In this document: one piece after another, positions 8,353 through 15,756 of the stretch
How the letters are laid out: every line of letters starts with the position of its first letter
How positions within the stretch are numbered: the stretch's first letter is position 1
Source: Bacteroides sp. UBA1773
GTDB taxonomy: Bacteria; Bacteroidota; Bacteroidia; Bacteroidales; Bacteroidaceae
Assembly (NCBI GenBank): GCA_002315285.1
Contig: DCGR01000065.1
Coordinates: 31,086 to 79,531, forward strand
Length of the DNA: 48,446 bases
Direction: 5' to 3'
Translations under genes and position numbers: made by a program
The notes under the pieces: generated by a model
What the model was told of the DNA's origin: nothing
The model's input: only the letters and a program-made list of their open reading frames with translations
Databases searched by the model: none

Positions 8353-10689
8353 CTACAGTATCAGCCTGATGCCAGCACTCAGCGTGCGTGCCGCACCCCA
8401 ATAGCCAGTAAAGGAATCCTTATCGTGTGTGCTGCCGTCAGTGCCACGTTCGATGTACCAGGCATCAAACAGATTACGACCATCAATGAAGAAGTTTATC
8501 CGCAATCGTTGGCTCACATTTCCTTCCCATCCCACAATAGCATTCACCAAATGATAAGAAGGTAGCAAATATGAGTCACCAGTATTGCCATTCATACGAC
8601 TAGATGGCTCGAAATCGGCGTACATACGTGCATTGTACTCCCATCCGGCATGAAAGTATGTTCCCTTCTCACTACGAGCATCAATAGAGGCTCCACACTG
8701 ACTTTGGGGAGCATCGCCCACATGCAGGCCATCGCACGAAATAGAAAACTGTTGCAAGGTAGCACCACTATACGTATCATAAATAATCGCGTTCCCCGCA
8801 CTCTTCCATCGCCACGAGGCCATCATGGCATGCCACGATGCACTGAGCCAAGGAGTAAGACGTTGTCGAAGATTCCATTCCACCCCTAGGTGGAGAGCAT
8901 TGAGACCATCAATCTGATATTTCTCGGCTTCGGCATCGGCACGCTTGGCAGCACTCACGGTGAGTGTCTTGTTGCGCCACGAAGCGACATAACCTGACAA
9001 TTCCATGTGTCCTCCTTCCCAATGGTGTCGCCACCCAAGTTCAGCCATCAAATTAGTCTCGTTAGTAATGTCGTGGGTGATGGAGAGATCACTTGAAGCC
9101 AAAAACACATTAGCGTATGGAAGTCGTGAATTAAGACCTGCATTGGCATATAGCGAATGGCTTGAGTTGATTGTCCAAAGCACACCACCCTTCACACTAG
9201 CTCCCCAGCCATGGGCCCATGCCGAATGTTGCTGAGCCACAAAATCGTGCCGACGATAGTTCCCATTGAACACCGACACTCCCACATTTGCAGTCACGCA
9301 AGCGTCATGATACCTTCCCTGCACGAAACCCGAAGCATGATGGGTGGTACGTCCGTACCGAGAGCCTACGTAGTCACCCATACCAAGCGTGTTCTTGCTG
9401 GCAGGATCGACAAAACAATTACCGCCAAGCAGATTCATGATCTTCATTTCCGACCATGTGTCATAGTACTGATATTGCAAACCAGTACTCATCACCAAGC
9501 TTTCGTTGGGTTTCATTTCACCTGATACAATACCACCTGCCTGCGTATGTCCCGACAAGTAGTCTATCATTACATTCTTCGAAATGCCAGTCTCCTTGTT
9601 TTCAGCCACCACTTTGTCGAAATCAATATGTCCATCGGCAGTTTGATGCTTGATGATGGAAGGAATGCCCGAAGTAAAATCATTGTATGTGCTACTTCCT
9701 CCCCCATCAGCCAAAGCGAAGTAGAGCGAATTCTTCATGGAAAAACACTCTCCGTCCATCAGATGCTGCAACGTGAAGTACGGTTTTACGTAATGGTTAT
9801 GGCCAATGCTATAAGGTTTTCCATTGAGCCATCCCCAATTTTTGGAGTAGTCCCGTCCATGAGCATTTGTTTCGTCATAAGTCAGCTCCGTGTTTCGCTG
9901 GTCTCGCCGCTCTGGCGAACCGATAGCCGTGAATATGAGCGTATTGTTCCCATCCAACACCTTGTTCACCGAAAGCATGTATGCCAATGCGTGGACATCC
10001 GTGCACTCCACATAGCCCGAACCCTCCATCCATGAGAGGTTCGCATCCACACTCCATCCCTTGCGAAGCCTACCAGTGGAATGAGAGAGAGTGGTTTTCG
10101 TCGTTCCCCATTGTGTGTGCGACACCCCCAGTTCCGTGTGAGGCTGCGAGGAAGCATTCTTCGTCACAATGTTCACCATTCCTCCCATCGCACAGTCGGC
10201 CAGCATGGAGGCTCCCAGCCCCTTCTGCACCTGCACGGAGTAAGTTGCATCGGTAAGCCCCATCCAGTTGCTCCAGTACATCGACCCAGAGGTAAGGCCC
10301 TGAATGGGAATGCCATTCAGCATGATGGCAATGTTGTCCTGTTTGAAACCACGCATGTTTAGAGTCGCGTCTCCATAGCTACCTGTCGATGCTGTAGCAT
10401 ATACACCAGGAATACCCCTGAGCAGTTCCAAATAGTTCGGTGCCGTTTGGTTTAGCCTTACTTTCTCGGGCGAAATTGTAGTAAGATTGAGCGGAGTCCG
10501 ATTGGCATCAGCGAAATGCGCTTTCACAGTTATCTCTTGTAGGACAAACACACTGTCGAGCATCCATGTCTTTTCTCTCTCCACACTATCAGTCCCCCAA
10601 GCTCTCACATCCCCATTGCCTGTCTGTGCAAAAAGCAGTGAAGGAAGAATTGTGACACCTAAAACAAAAACAAAAAACCTTTTTCTCAT
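8353..10689 (-). CDS. TonB-dependent outer-membrane receptor, probably for a flavin
   Basis: A 778-aa protein with a signal peptide ending near residue 21 (LLFAQ). Residues about 50-175 form a plug domain: APNYLELLRGIPGVYATAST, ATLNMRGFKQDNIAIMLNGI and LADCAMGGMVNIVTKN are classic plug motifs. The rest is a beta-barrel with alternating aromatic strands, ending in SAGIRLIL. Such receptors take up scarce nutrients using TonB-ExbBD energy. The 5' leader contains an FMN riboswitch, so the natural ligand is probably riboflavin, FMN or a related flavin. No inner-membrane flavin transporter or rib gene is adjacent. It ends 15 nt from the convergent yolD-like gene. The substrate is inferred from regulation, not from residues. 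Confidence 0.9.
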   Translation of the reverse strand: MRKRFFVFVLGVTILPSLLFAQTGNGDVRAWGTDSVEREKTWMLDSVFVLQEITVKAHFADANRTPLNLTTISPEKVRLNQTAPNYLELLRGIPGVYATASTGSYGDATLNMRGFKQDNIAIMLNGIPIQGLTSGSMYWSNWMGLTDATYSVQVQKGLGASMLADCAMGGMVNIVTKNASSQPHTELGVSHTQWGTTKTTLSHSTGRLRKGWSVDANLSWMEGSGYVECTDVHALAYMLSVNKVLDGNNTLIFTAIGSPERRDQRNTELTYDETNAHGRDYSKNWGWLNGKPYSIGHNHYVKPYFTLQHLMDGECFSMKNSLYFALADGGGSSTYNDFTSGIPSIIKHQTADGHIDFDKVVAENKETGISKNVMIDYLSGHTQAGGIVSGEMKPNESLVMSTGLQYQYYDTWSEMKIMNLLGGNCFVDPASKNTLGMGDYVGSRYGRTTHHASGFVQGRYHDACVTANVGVSVFNGNYRRHDFVAQQHSAWAHGWGASVKGGVLWTINSSHSLYANAGLNSRLPYANVFLASSDLSITHDITNETNLMAELGWRHHWEGGHMELSGYVASWRNKTLTVSAAKRADAEAEKYQIDGLNALHLGVEWNLRQRLTPWLSASWHAMMASWRWKSAGNAIIYDTYSGATLQQFSISCDGLHVGDAPQSQCGASIDARSEKGTYFHAGWEYNARMYADFEPSSRMNGNTGDSYLLPSYHLVNAIVGWEGNVSQRLRINFFIDGRNLFDAWYIERGTDGSTHDKDSFTGYWGAARTLSAGIRLIL

Positions 10690-10698
10690 TTTGAAAAG

Positions 10699-10763
10699 CC
10701 TTCAAATCATTATTCCATAGGCACAACAATCCAAGGCATCACACGAAGGAAACCCATTGAAGG
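10699..10763 (-). promoter_or_regulatory. Possible expression platform of the FMN riboswitch
   Basis: On the minus strand, CCTTCAA (10763-10757), just 3' of the aptamer, is perfectly complementary to TTGAAGG (10705-10699). The latter contains an SD-like GAAGG ending about 10 nt before the receptor ATG. Pairing would hide the ribosome site. No hairpin with a T-run is visible, so translational control is more likely than termination. This is inferred from complementarity only. Confidence 0.4.
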
Positions 10764-10778
10764 ATATTCCTGTCCAAA

Positions 10779-10890
10779 TCTTCTTTCATCCAGACTATGA
10801 CTGTCGGTACCGTAGTTTCATCGGTTCGTGCCACTTGCGATGGCTCGCGGACTATTACCGCCGATCGGGATTTTCACCCTGCCCTGAAGA
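10779..10890 (-). ncRNA. FMN riboswitch (RFN element)
   Basis: On the minus strand the conserved FMN aptamer blocks appear in order: TCTTCAGGGCAGGGTGAAA, TCCCGATCGGCGGTAATAG, TCCGCGAG, ACCGATGAAACTACGGT, ACCGACAGTCATAGTCTGG and ATGAAAGAAGA. The ends TCTTC and GAAGA pair as P1. This is the canonical six-helix junction that binds flavin mononucleotide and normally lowers expression when FMN is plentiful. A -7 promoter box is 12 nt upstream, and the only gene downstream is the TonB-dependent receptor. Confidence 0.95.
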
Positions 10891-10901
10891 GTTTTGCACC
10901 G

Positions 10902-10909
10902 CAAAGATA
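10902..10909 (-). promoter_or_regulatory. -7 promoter box of the riboswitch-receptor transcript
   Basis: TATCTTTG on the minus strand. Transcription would start near 10895, right at the 5' edge of the aptamer. A TTTG about 22 nt upstream may be the -33 element. Confidence 0.75.
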
Positions 10910-11093
10910 TGAATTTAATGGTAACCATACACAAAAAAAGAGATTTTTCAATGGAGACATTCTTGATAATGGAAACTACACGTTGCATCTCATTATCACA
11001 TGAAAGCACCATAGACACATGGATATTGACTTTTGCCACCGTTGAAAGTCACATTTTTTGCCATTAATCCGTGTATATACCATCGAAATAGCT

Positions 11094-11101
11094 TATCTTT
11101 G
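11094..11101 (+). promoter_or_regulatory. -7 promoter box of the APH-like kinase gene
   Basis: TATCTTTG followed by GC, 27 nt before the ATG at 11129. The intergenic stretch between this box and the riboswitch promoter (10910-11093) shows no other feature. Confidence 0.7.
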
Positions 11102-11128
11102 CTCCATATTTGATTAGCATTTTACTTC

Positions 11129-12004
11129 ATGGGAAAATACCAAGCACAAGCCATCGACCCGCAAGCATACCGAATGAGTGGAGAAGGTGCCAATGGAACA
11201 AGCTACGACAGTATGACCGATGACGACATGATGGTGAAACTCTACAATGAAAGCTATCCCATCAATGCCATCAAAGCCGAACTGGAAGCGGCACGGAAAG
11301 TGTTCCGGTTGGGCATTCCTTCGCCAGAGCCTGGCGAGTTGGTTACCGATGGCAAACGATATGGCATAAGTTTCAAGAAGATAGCCGGCAAACGGAGTTA
11401 TTCACGCATGATAGCCGATGAGCCACAACGCACCGAAGAACTGACACGCGAGTTCGCACGTTTCTTCCGTCAACTACACGCAAGAACCTGTGAACCAGGA
11501 TTCTTCCCCGATGCACGTCGTCAGTTTCTCCAAATGCTGGAAGCCGATAGGATATTCAATGATGCCGAGAAACAAAAAATAGCCGATTTCATCGAATCCG
11601 TTCCCTACACCCCCAATCTGCTTCATGGCGACATGCACATAGGCAATGTGATAAGTACCCTACCCAAGGGGGCACCATTGTCGGCACCACACGACATTTT
11701 TTTCATCGACCTCGGATATTTTTCCCAAGGCAATCCTTTGTTCGATTTGGGAATGATGCGCATTATTTGCAAAACCAGCCACAACGATTTTCTCATTCCA
11801 AACATGCATATCAATAGCAATCATGCAAATAATGTATGGGAATATTTTGTGGACGAATATTTCCAAGGCACAAAAAATCCGGCCGAAGCCGATGAACTTG
11901 TATGCCCCTACGAAGCGGTGAAACTATTGCTCGTAGATTACAATTTAGGAGACCAAAGAATGGATGAACACTACATCTCGTTCATACGTGAGACATTGCT
12001 GTAA
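11129..12004 (+). CDS. APH/choline-kinase-fold phosphotransferase-like protein
   Basis: A 291-aa protein with the aminoglycoside phosphotransferase/ChoK fold. The N lobe contains the ATP-site lysine region (about 47-56) and an AARKVFRLGIPSPEP stretch. The catalytic loop LLHGDMHIGN (about 164-173) carries the Brenner motif HGDxxxxN. IFFIDLGYFSQGNPLFDLG follows, with the metal-binding aspartate. Proteins of this kind in Bacteroidales are often annotated only as a conserved phosphotransferase family, and the phosphorylated substrate is unknown. Resistance to an antibiotic should not be assumed. It has its own promoter and is followed 59 nt later by the tandem esterase. Confidence 0.8.
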   Translation: MGKYQAQAIDPQAYRMSGEGANGTSYDSMTDDDMMVKLYNESYPINAIKAELEAARKVFRLGIPSPEPGELVTDGKRYGISFKKIAGKRSYSRMIADEPQRTEELTREFARFFRQLHARTCEPGFFPDARRQFLQMLEADRIFNDAEKQKIADFIESVPYTPNLLHGDMHIGNVISTLPKGAPLSAPHDIFFIDLGYFSQGNPLFDLGMMRIICKTSHNDFLIPNMHINSNHANNVWEYFVDEYFQGTKNPAEADELVCPYEAVKLLLVDYNLGDQRMDEHYISFIRETLL

Positions 12005-12063
12005 GGCTTATCTCAACTCTATTACGTGAACATCATTTTCATAAACATCATTTCAATAACAAC

Positions 12064-13791
12064 ATGAAAAAATCACTTCTTTTCCTACTCCTCATCTGCT
12101 CCATCAGCACCTTTGCCTGGGAGCGTGAGAAAGTGTGGCCCGCTGGCAAGATGCCTCATGCGCAGGGTCACCAAATTGCGGCAATGACTGACGAGGTCAA
12201 GGCCAAAGGTTTCAACAACGACGACCACCGCGTGGCCTATCTGGAATGGTTCGAGGCTCCAGCCAAGAATGTCCGAAATGGCGGCTGCATGATTCTTATC
12301 TCTGGCGGTGGCTATTTCAATTGCTGCGATGTAGGCCTCATCGACCTCTGGCATAAGGAATTCACCAAGCTTGGATTCCAGTGTGTGAACTTTGTGTATC
12401 GTACTCCCCGCCCCGATAGGCTGCCCATTTTCCAAACAGCCTGGGAAGACGGACAGCGTGCCGTGCGCATGGTTCGCAGCGAGGCTGCCAAACGTGGCTT
12501 CGACCCCGAGAAAATCGGTACTGTCTCCATGTCGGCAGGTTCTCACCTGGCACTCATGCTTGCCACCAGTTCGCAAACGCCGGCCTACGAAAAGGTTGAT
12601 GCACTTGACGATGTTCCCTGTCACATCAACTGGGCCATCGTAAACGCTCCTGCTTACGCCACCACCGATGGCGAGACCGGTACGCCTGCCATCCGTCAGG
12701 GCTACGGATCGGATGTAAGACTGAGCAAAGTGTTCCAATTCGACGAGAAGACCTGCCCCATGAGTCTCCATCACGGCGGCAACGACATCTACACTCCCAA
12801 TGCATCGACTTTAGTCTATCGCCAGTTGCGCCGTATGAGAGTACCTGCCGAGTTGCATCTTTACCCCGACAAGGGTCATGGCGCCTTCGGGCTGGAACGT
12901 GGCATCGAGTTCATGCGTCAGATGGGATTCCTTGGCCCGTTGGAGAAAGAAGTCGATCTGATGTCGCGCTACGACAACGACAACGCCCGCGCGGAGCACA
13001 CGACCGAAGATGTATGGCCCGAAGGAAAAACTCCAGACCTGCAAGCCGAACAGTGCAAGCCATACCTTGAATGGCACATACCCGCCGTGCTGAGAACCAA
13101 GGCCATCCAAATCATCTACTCAGGTGGAAGCTACACAGGCAACTCACCCGACGGCTTTGAAGTGGCACCAGCGCGCCGCTACCTCAACGAACAGGGCATG
13201 ACCGTAGTCACGCTGAAATACCGCACACCACGCCCAGCCAAGCTGTCCAAGCACACCACCGCATGGGAAGACCTGCAACGCGCCATCCGCATCGTGCGCA
13301 GCGAAGCTGTCGCACGCGGACTCGACCCCGACCGCATTGGCATCATGGGAAGTTCAGCTGGCGGGCATCTCACGCTGATGGGTGTCACCTCATCGCGTCA
13401 CCAGTCCTATCTCCCCATCGACGACCTCGACAAAGTATCGTGCAAAGTGCAATGGGGCATTGGCATCTATCCGGCATACGCGCTCACCGATGGTTTGGAG
13501 CATAACAACGACCTTGGAGGCAATGAGGACAGTGCCACACTTGCACCTGAATTCTCGTTCGATCTCGACACTGCCCCCATGCTATTCATCCACGGCGATG
13601 CCGACGGATGGGCTGCCATGAATTCCGTGAAGACTTGGGAAAAAATGCGCAGCATGGGCATCCAGAGCGAGCTTCACACGCTTGCTCGCCGTCCACACTG
13701 TTTCCAACGTACGGCAGCACCTGGAACAGGCAGCTACACCTATCTCGAACGCATCACCGAGTTTCTCACTGCCAAGGGATTCAACAAGTAG
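12064..13791 (+). CDS. Secreted tandem alpha/beta-hydrolase (carbohydrate esterase-like)
   Basis: A 575-aa protein with a signal peptide (residues 1-19, ending STFAW). Two homologous alpha/beta-hydrolase domains lie head to tail, roughly 25-300 and 315-572, each with a full triad. Domain 1 has nucleophile S157 in SMSAGSHLALM, acid in HHGGNDIYTP and His in DKGHGAFG. Domain 2 has S431 in GSSAGGHLTLM, acid in IHGDADGWA and His in RRPHCFQ. Each also has an oxyanion-type LISGGGYF or IYSGGSYTG segment. The fold resembles BD-FAE/acetylxylan-type esterases that remove acyl groups from plant glycans. Domain 1 has Ser instead of Gly at the first position of the G-x-S-x-G elbow. The substrate is unknown. 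Confidence 0.82.
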   Translation: MKKSLLFLLLICSISTFAWEREKVWPAGKMPHAQGHQIAAMTDEVKAKGFNNDDHRVAYLEWFEAPAKNVRNGGCMILISGGGYFNCCDVGLIDLWHKEFTKLGFQCVNFVYRTPRPDRLPIFQTAWEDGQRAVRMVRSEAAKRGFDPEKIGTVSMSAGSHLALMLATSSQTPAYEKVDALDDVPCHINWAIVNAPAYATTDGETGTPAIRQGYGSDVRLSKVFQFDEKTCPMSLHHGGNDIYTPNASTLVYRQLRRMRVPAELHLYPDKGHGAFGLERGIEFMRQMGFLGPLEKEVDLMSRYDNDNARAEHTTEDVWPEGKTPDLQAEQCKPYLEWHIPAVLRTKAIQIIYSGGSYTGNSPDGFEVAPARRYLNEQGMTVVTLKYRTPRPAKLSKHTTAWEDLQRAIRIVRSEAVARGLDPDRIGIMGSSAGGHLTLMGVTSSRHQSYLPIDDLDKVSCKVQWGIGIYPAYALTDGLEHNNDLGGNEDSATLAPEFSFDLDTAPMLFIHGDADGWAAMNSVKTWEKMRSMGIQSELHTLARRPHCFQRTAAPGTGSYTYLERITEFLTAKGFNK

Positions 13792-13848
13792 TTCTATAGC
13801 ATTTTTCATGTAAGTGAAAAACCCAATCCAAAGCCATGGATGATACAC

Positions 13849-13893
13849 AAGTCTTGTTACTGAAGTTTCGATGGAACTACAGTAACAAGACTT
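13849..13893. terminator. Large perfect hairpin, possible bidirectional terminator
   Basis: AAGTCTTGTTACTG (13849-13862) pairs perfectly with CAGTAACAAGACTT (13880-13893). Inside, AGTTTC pairs with GGAACT around a GAT loop, with one A/A mismatch between the stems. It lies between the 3' ends of the esterase and the convergent ATPase. No long T-run follows, so it could also be the end of a decayed mobile element. Confidence 0.5.
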
Positions 13894-13896
13894 TAA

Positions 13897-14121
13897 ACAA
13901 TCTCCTCTAATAACCACACGTCCCCTCACGGAGATACCGGGAATAAAAGGCACTTGAATGCCAAACACATACCTTGCTATATGTGGACGGAACAGCCTAC
14001 GAACAACAATGTCATTGGTGATGTAGCCAATGATGCCTCCTCATACAGGAACTATTATGTACGAAAGTTCAAGAACCATAATTCAATCTCTCATTTCAAT
14101 GTCATATTCGACAAGATTTAG
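13897..14121 (+). pseudogene. Possible gene relic (open frame without start)
   Basis: An open frame of about 74 codons runs from after a TAA to a TAG at 14119-14121. It has no ATG near its beginning, and its composition is protein-like (for example YMWTEQPTNNNVIGDVANDA and a YYVRKFKNHN block). It ends inside the stop region of the convergent ATPase. I do not recognise the family. It may be the C-terminal remnant of a lost gene, or chance. The rest of the 13792-14117 gap holds only the hairpin above. Confidence 0.25.
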
Positions 14122-15308
14122 TACAACAGGCCAAACATCCATAATGGTATCTTGTTGCCGTAACCAATCTCCAAATCGTTGGCTACCACATAGCTGTTGG
14201 GGATATCTTTAATCTGAGTGAATTTCTTGTTTTTGCCTCCAACTTCAAACAACAAGGTGTCATCAACCAGGAAATCACCTTGCTGTGGCATACATAGCTC
14301 ATGGTTCAGAGCCAGCTGCGAGGCGAAATACGTTTCGCGAAGCGTTCCGGCATCAGCCTGCAAGGTCAGGGAGGCCATGAGGTTGGTGTTGTCGAAAAGT
14401 ATTTTTTCAGGCTTGGCAAGCATCTTCATTCCTGTCTTTGACGAGAACATTCTGCGAATGACGGCTGCCTTGTCCATCAAATCAAGCAGTTTCAGCAATG
14501 TGTTGCGCGAAACAGACAGCGTTGCCGTCAGGTCAGAGATATTCAAGGTGTATGGGGCACGTTCTGCCAGTACTCCCAACAGCTGCTTTGCCTTATACAC
14601 AGACTCATACTCTATGCCACTGACAGCAGGAATCTCGTTTTCGATGATAGTGGCCACCACCTGCTGGAGCCTGTCCGAGAAGCCATCTCCCTCCTCCTTA
14701 TAGAAAGGATAATATCCGTGGTTAAGGTACTTGTCGAAATACTGCAGGGGCTTGATCTGCGAAGTAATACTGCCGGCAAGAATACCATGTTCATTCAAGA
14801 GTTGGTTAAGAGATAATACTGACAAATCAGCTACTCCCTCCAACAGGAGATATTCACGGAAAGACAATCCGTTCATGACATATTGCCTGCAACGTCTGGA
14901 CATATCCGCCGGCAATTTCTCCAGTTCAAGCATGTTTGAGCCCGTAACCACAACATGAAGCTGAGGATAGGAGTCATAGATATTCTTCAGTTGCCGATCC
15001 CAATCCTTGAATTTATGTATCTCATCCAGAAACAGGTGCGTCCCTCCGTGCGCCTGATGATGATCAGCCAAGTCGATCAGATTGTTGGTAGAGAACCAGA
15101 TATGATCCACCGAGGCATAAAGGGCCTTCTGTGGTTGTTTGAACGACTCCTTGATATGCTGTAGCAACAGCGTGGTCTTGCCCACCCCCTTGGGGCCCTT
15201 AATCATTATGAGCCTGTTGTCCCAATTGATTTGCGAATAAAGATATCGCTTGAACCTTGACTTTGTTTCCGAAAGAAGGCGGATGTGTGTGGCAAACAGT
15301 CTGTCCAT
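14118..15308 (-). CDS. AAA ATPase with winged-helix and DUF4143-like C-terminal region
   Basis: A 396-aa protein. Walker A GPKGVGKT (38-45) and Walker B HLFLDEIHKF (D95-E96) sit in an N-terminal AAA_14-type domain. A winged-helix-like segment ISDLTATLSVSRNTLLKLLD follows around 270, then a C-terminal region ending FLVDDTLLFEVGGKNKKFTQ, reminiscent of the degenerate PD-(D/E)xK fold of DUF4143 proteins. The start at 15308 was chosen because the -7 box at 15337-15344 excludes the longer frame to 15413. The function of this large family is poorly known. Nothing next to it looks like an obligate partner. Three copies of a 12-nt motif lie upstream of its promoter. Confidence 0.82.
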   Translation of the reverse strand: MDRLFATHIRLLSETKSRFKRYLYSQINWDNRLIMIKGPKGVGKTTLLLQHIKESFKQPQKALYASVDHIWFSTNNLIDLADHHQAHGGTHLFLDEIHKFKDWDRQLKNIYDSYPQLHVVVTGSNMLELEKLPADMSRRCRQYVMNGLSFREYLLLEGVADLSVLSLNQLLNEHGILAGSITSQIKPLQYFDKYLNHGYYPFYKEEGDGFSDRLQQVVATIIENEIPAVSGIEYESVYKAKQLLGVLAERAPYTLNISDLTATLSVSRNTLLKLLDLMDKAAVIRRMFSSKTGMKMLAKPEKILFDNTNLMASLTLQADAGTLRETYFASQLALNHELCMPQQGDFLVDDTLLFEVGGKNKKFTQIKDIPNSYVVANDLEIGYGNKIPLWMFGLLY

Positions 15309-15336
15309 AACAATGTTATTTCTGTGAATGATGGCG

Positions 15337-15344
15337 CAAAGATA
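15337..15344 (-). promoter_or_regulatory. -7 promoter box of the ATPase gene
   Basis: TATCTTTG on the minus strand, 29 nt upstream of the ATG at 15308. Confidence 0.7.
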
Positions 15345-15354
15345 GTAAAATCCA

Positions 15355-15432
15355 TCATTCAAAAGAAAATAAATTATAGCATTTTTTACTTTTGAATGAC
15401 GAAAACAGCACAATTATTGACTTTTGGATGAC
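15355..15432. promoter_or_regulatory. Operator-like array: three copies of CTTTTG(A/G)ATGA
   Basis: An inverted copy TCATTCAAAAG lies at 15355-15365. Direct copies CTTTTGAATGAC and CTTTTGGATGAC lie at 15389-15400 and 15421-15432, 32 bp apart start to start, which is three helical turns. The inverted copy lies at the -33 region of the ATPase promoter. A repressor or the ATPase itself could bind here. The remaining stretch up to the ClC promoter (15433-15743) holds only a short dispersed repeat. Confidence 0.45.
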
Positions 15433-15600
15433 AATTTTGCCCAAGAATCCACAAACGGAACCTTTTATTTAGGCTGTTAAGTGATGGTTCAATGATAGGT
15501 TGTTTTTTTAAATCATCACTAAGCCATCGGCTTGGGAAATGGTCGGAAATCCTCATTCGGTTATTTCAAGGTACGGAAATCCGACATCACTGTAAGCCCT

Positions 15601-15621
15601 ACGACGAACATCAAGGAAAAA
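15601..15621 (+). repeat. Short dispersed repeat, copy 1
   Basis: The 21-nt ACGACGAACATCAAGGAAAAA matches 19585-19605 at 20 of 21 positions in the same orientation. Both copies are preceded by AAATCCGAC, directly or after a 15-nt insertion. It lies in an intergenic region. Confidence 0.4.
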
Positions 15622-15743
15622 TAGTCTGAAAATCGTGACCATAAAGAAATGCTTGGCTCGACACCCTGTAGTATTTGCTCCCGAAAAAATGCCCGACCAA
15701 TGAAAAAGCCGATTCATAGGACCCACCTTCTTGAAAAAAATCA

Positions 15744-15751
15744 TATATTTG
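15744..15751 (+). promoter_or_regulatory. -7 promoter box of the ClC gene
   Basis: TATATTTG ends only 5 nt before the ATG at 15757. The transcript would start at or next to the start codon and be leaderless or nearly so. Confidence 0.6.
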
Positions 15752-15756
15752 CAGCC

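Noticed and set aside
10779..10890. TPP or cobalamin riboswitch as alternative
   Set aside because: The conserved blocks and P1 pairing match the FMN aptamer in order; the TPP CUGAGA block and the cobalamin box are absent.
11129..12004. Aminoglycoside resistance gene
   Set aside because: Only the general APH-fold motifs are present; nothing indicates a drug substrate.
15649..15756. Upstream start of the ClC gene (36 extra residues)
   Set aside because: The -7 box at 15744-15751 is downstream of that start, and the extra residues are not ClC-like.
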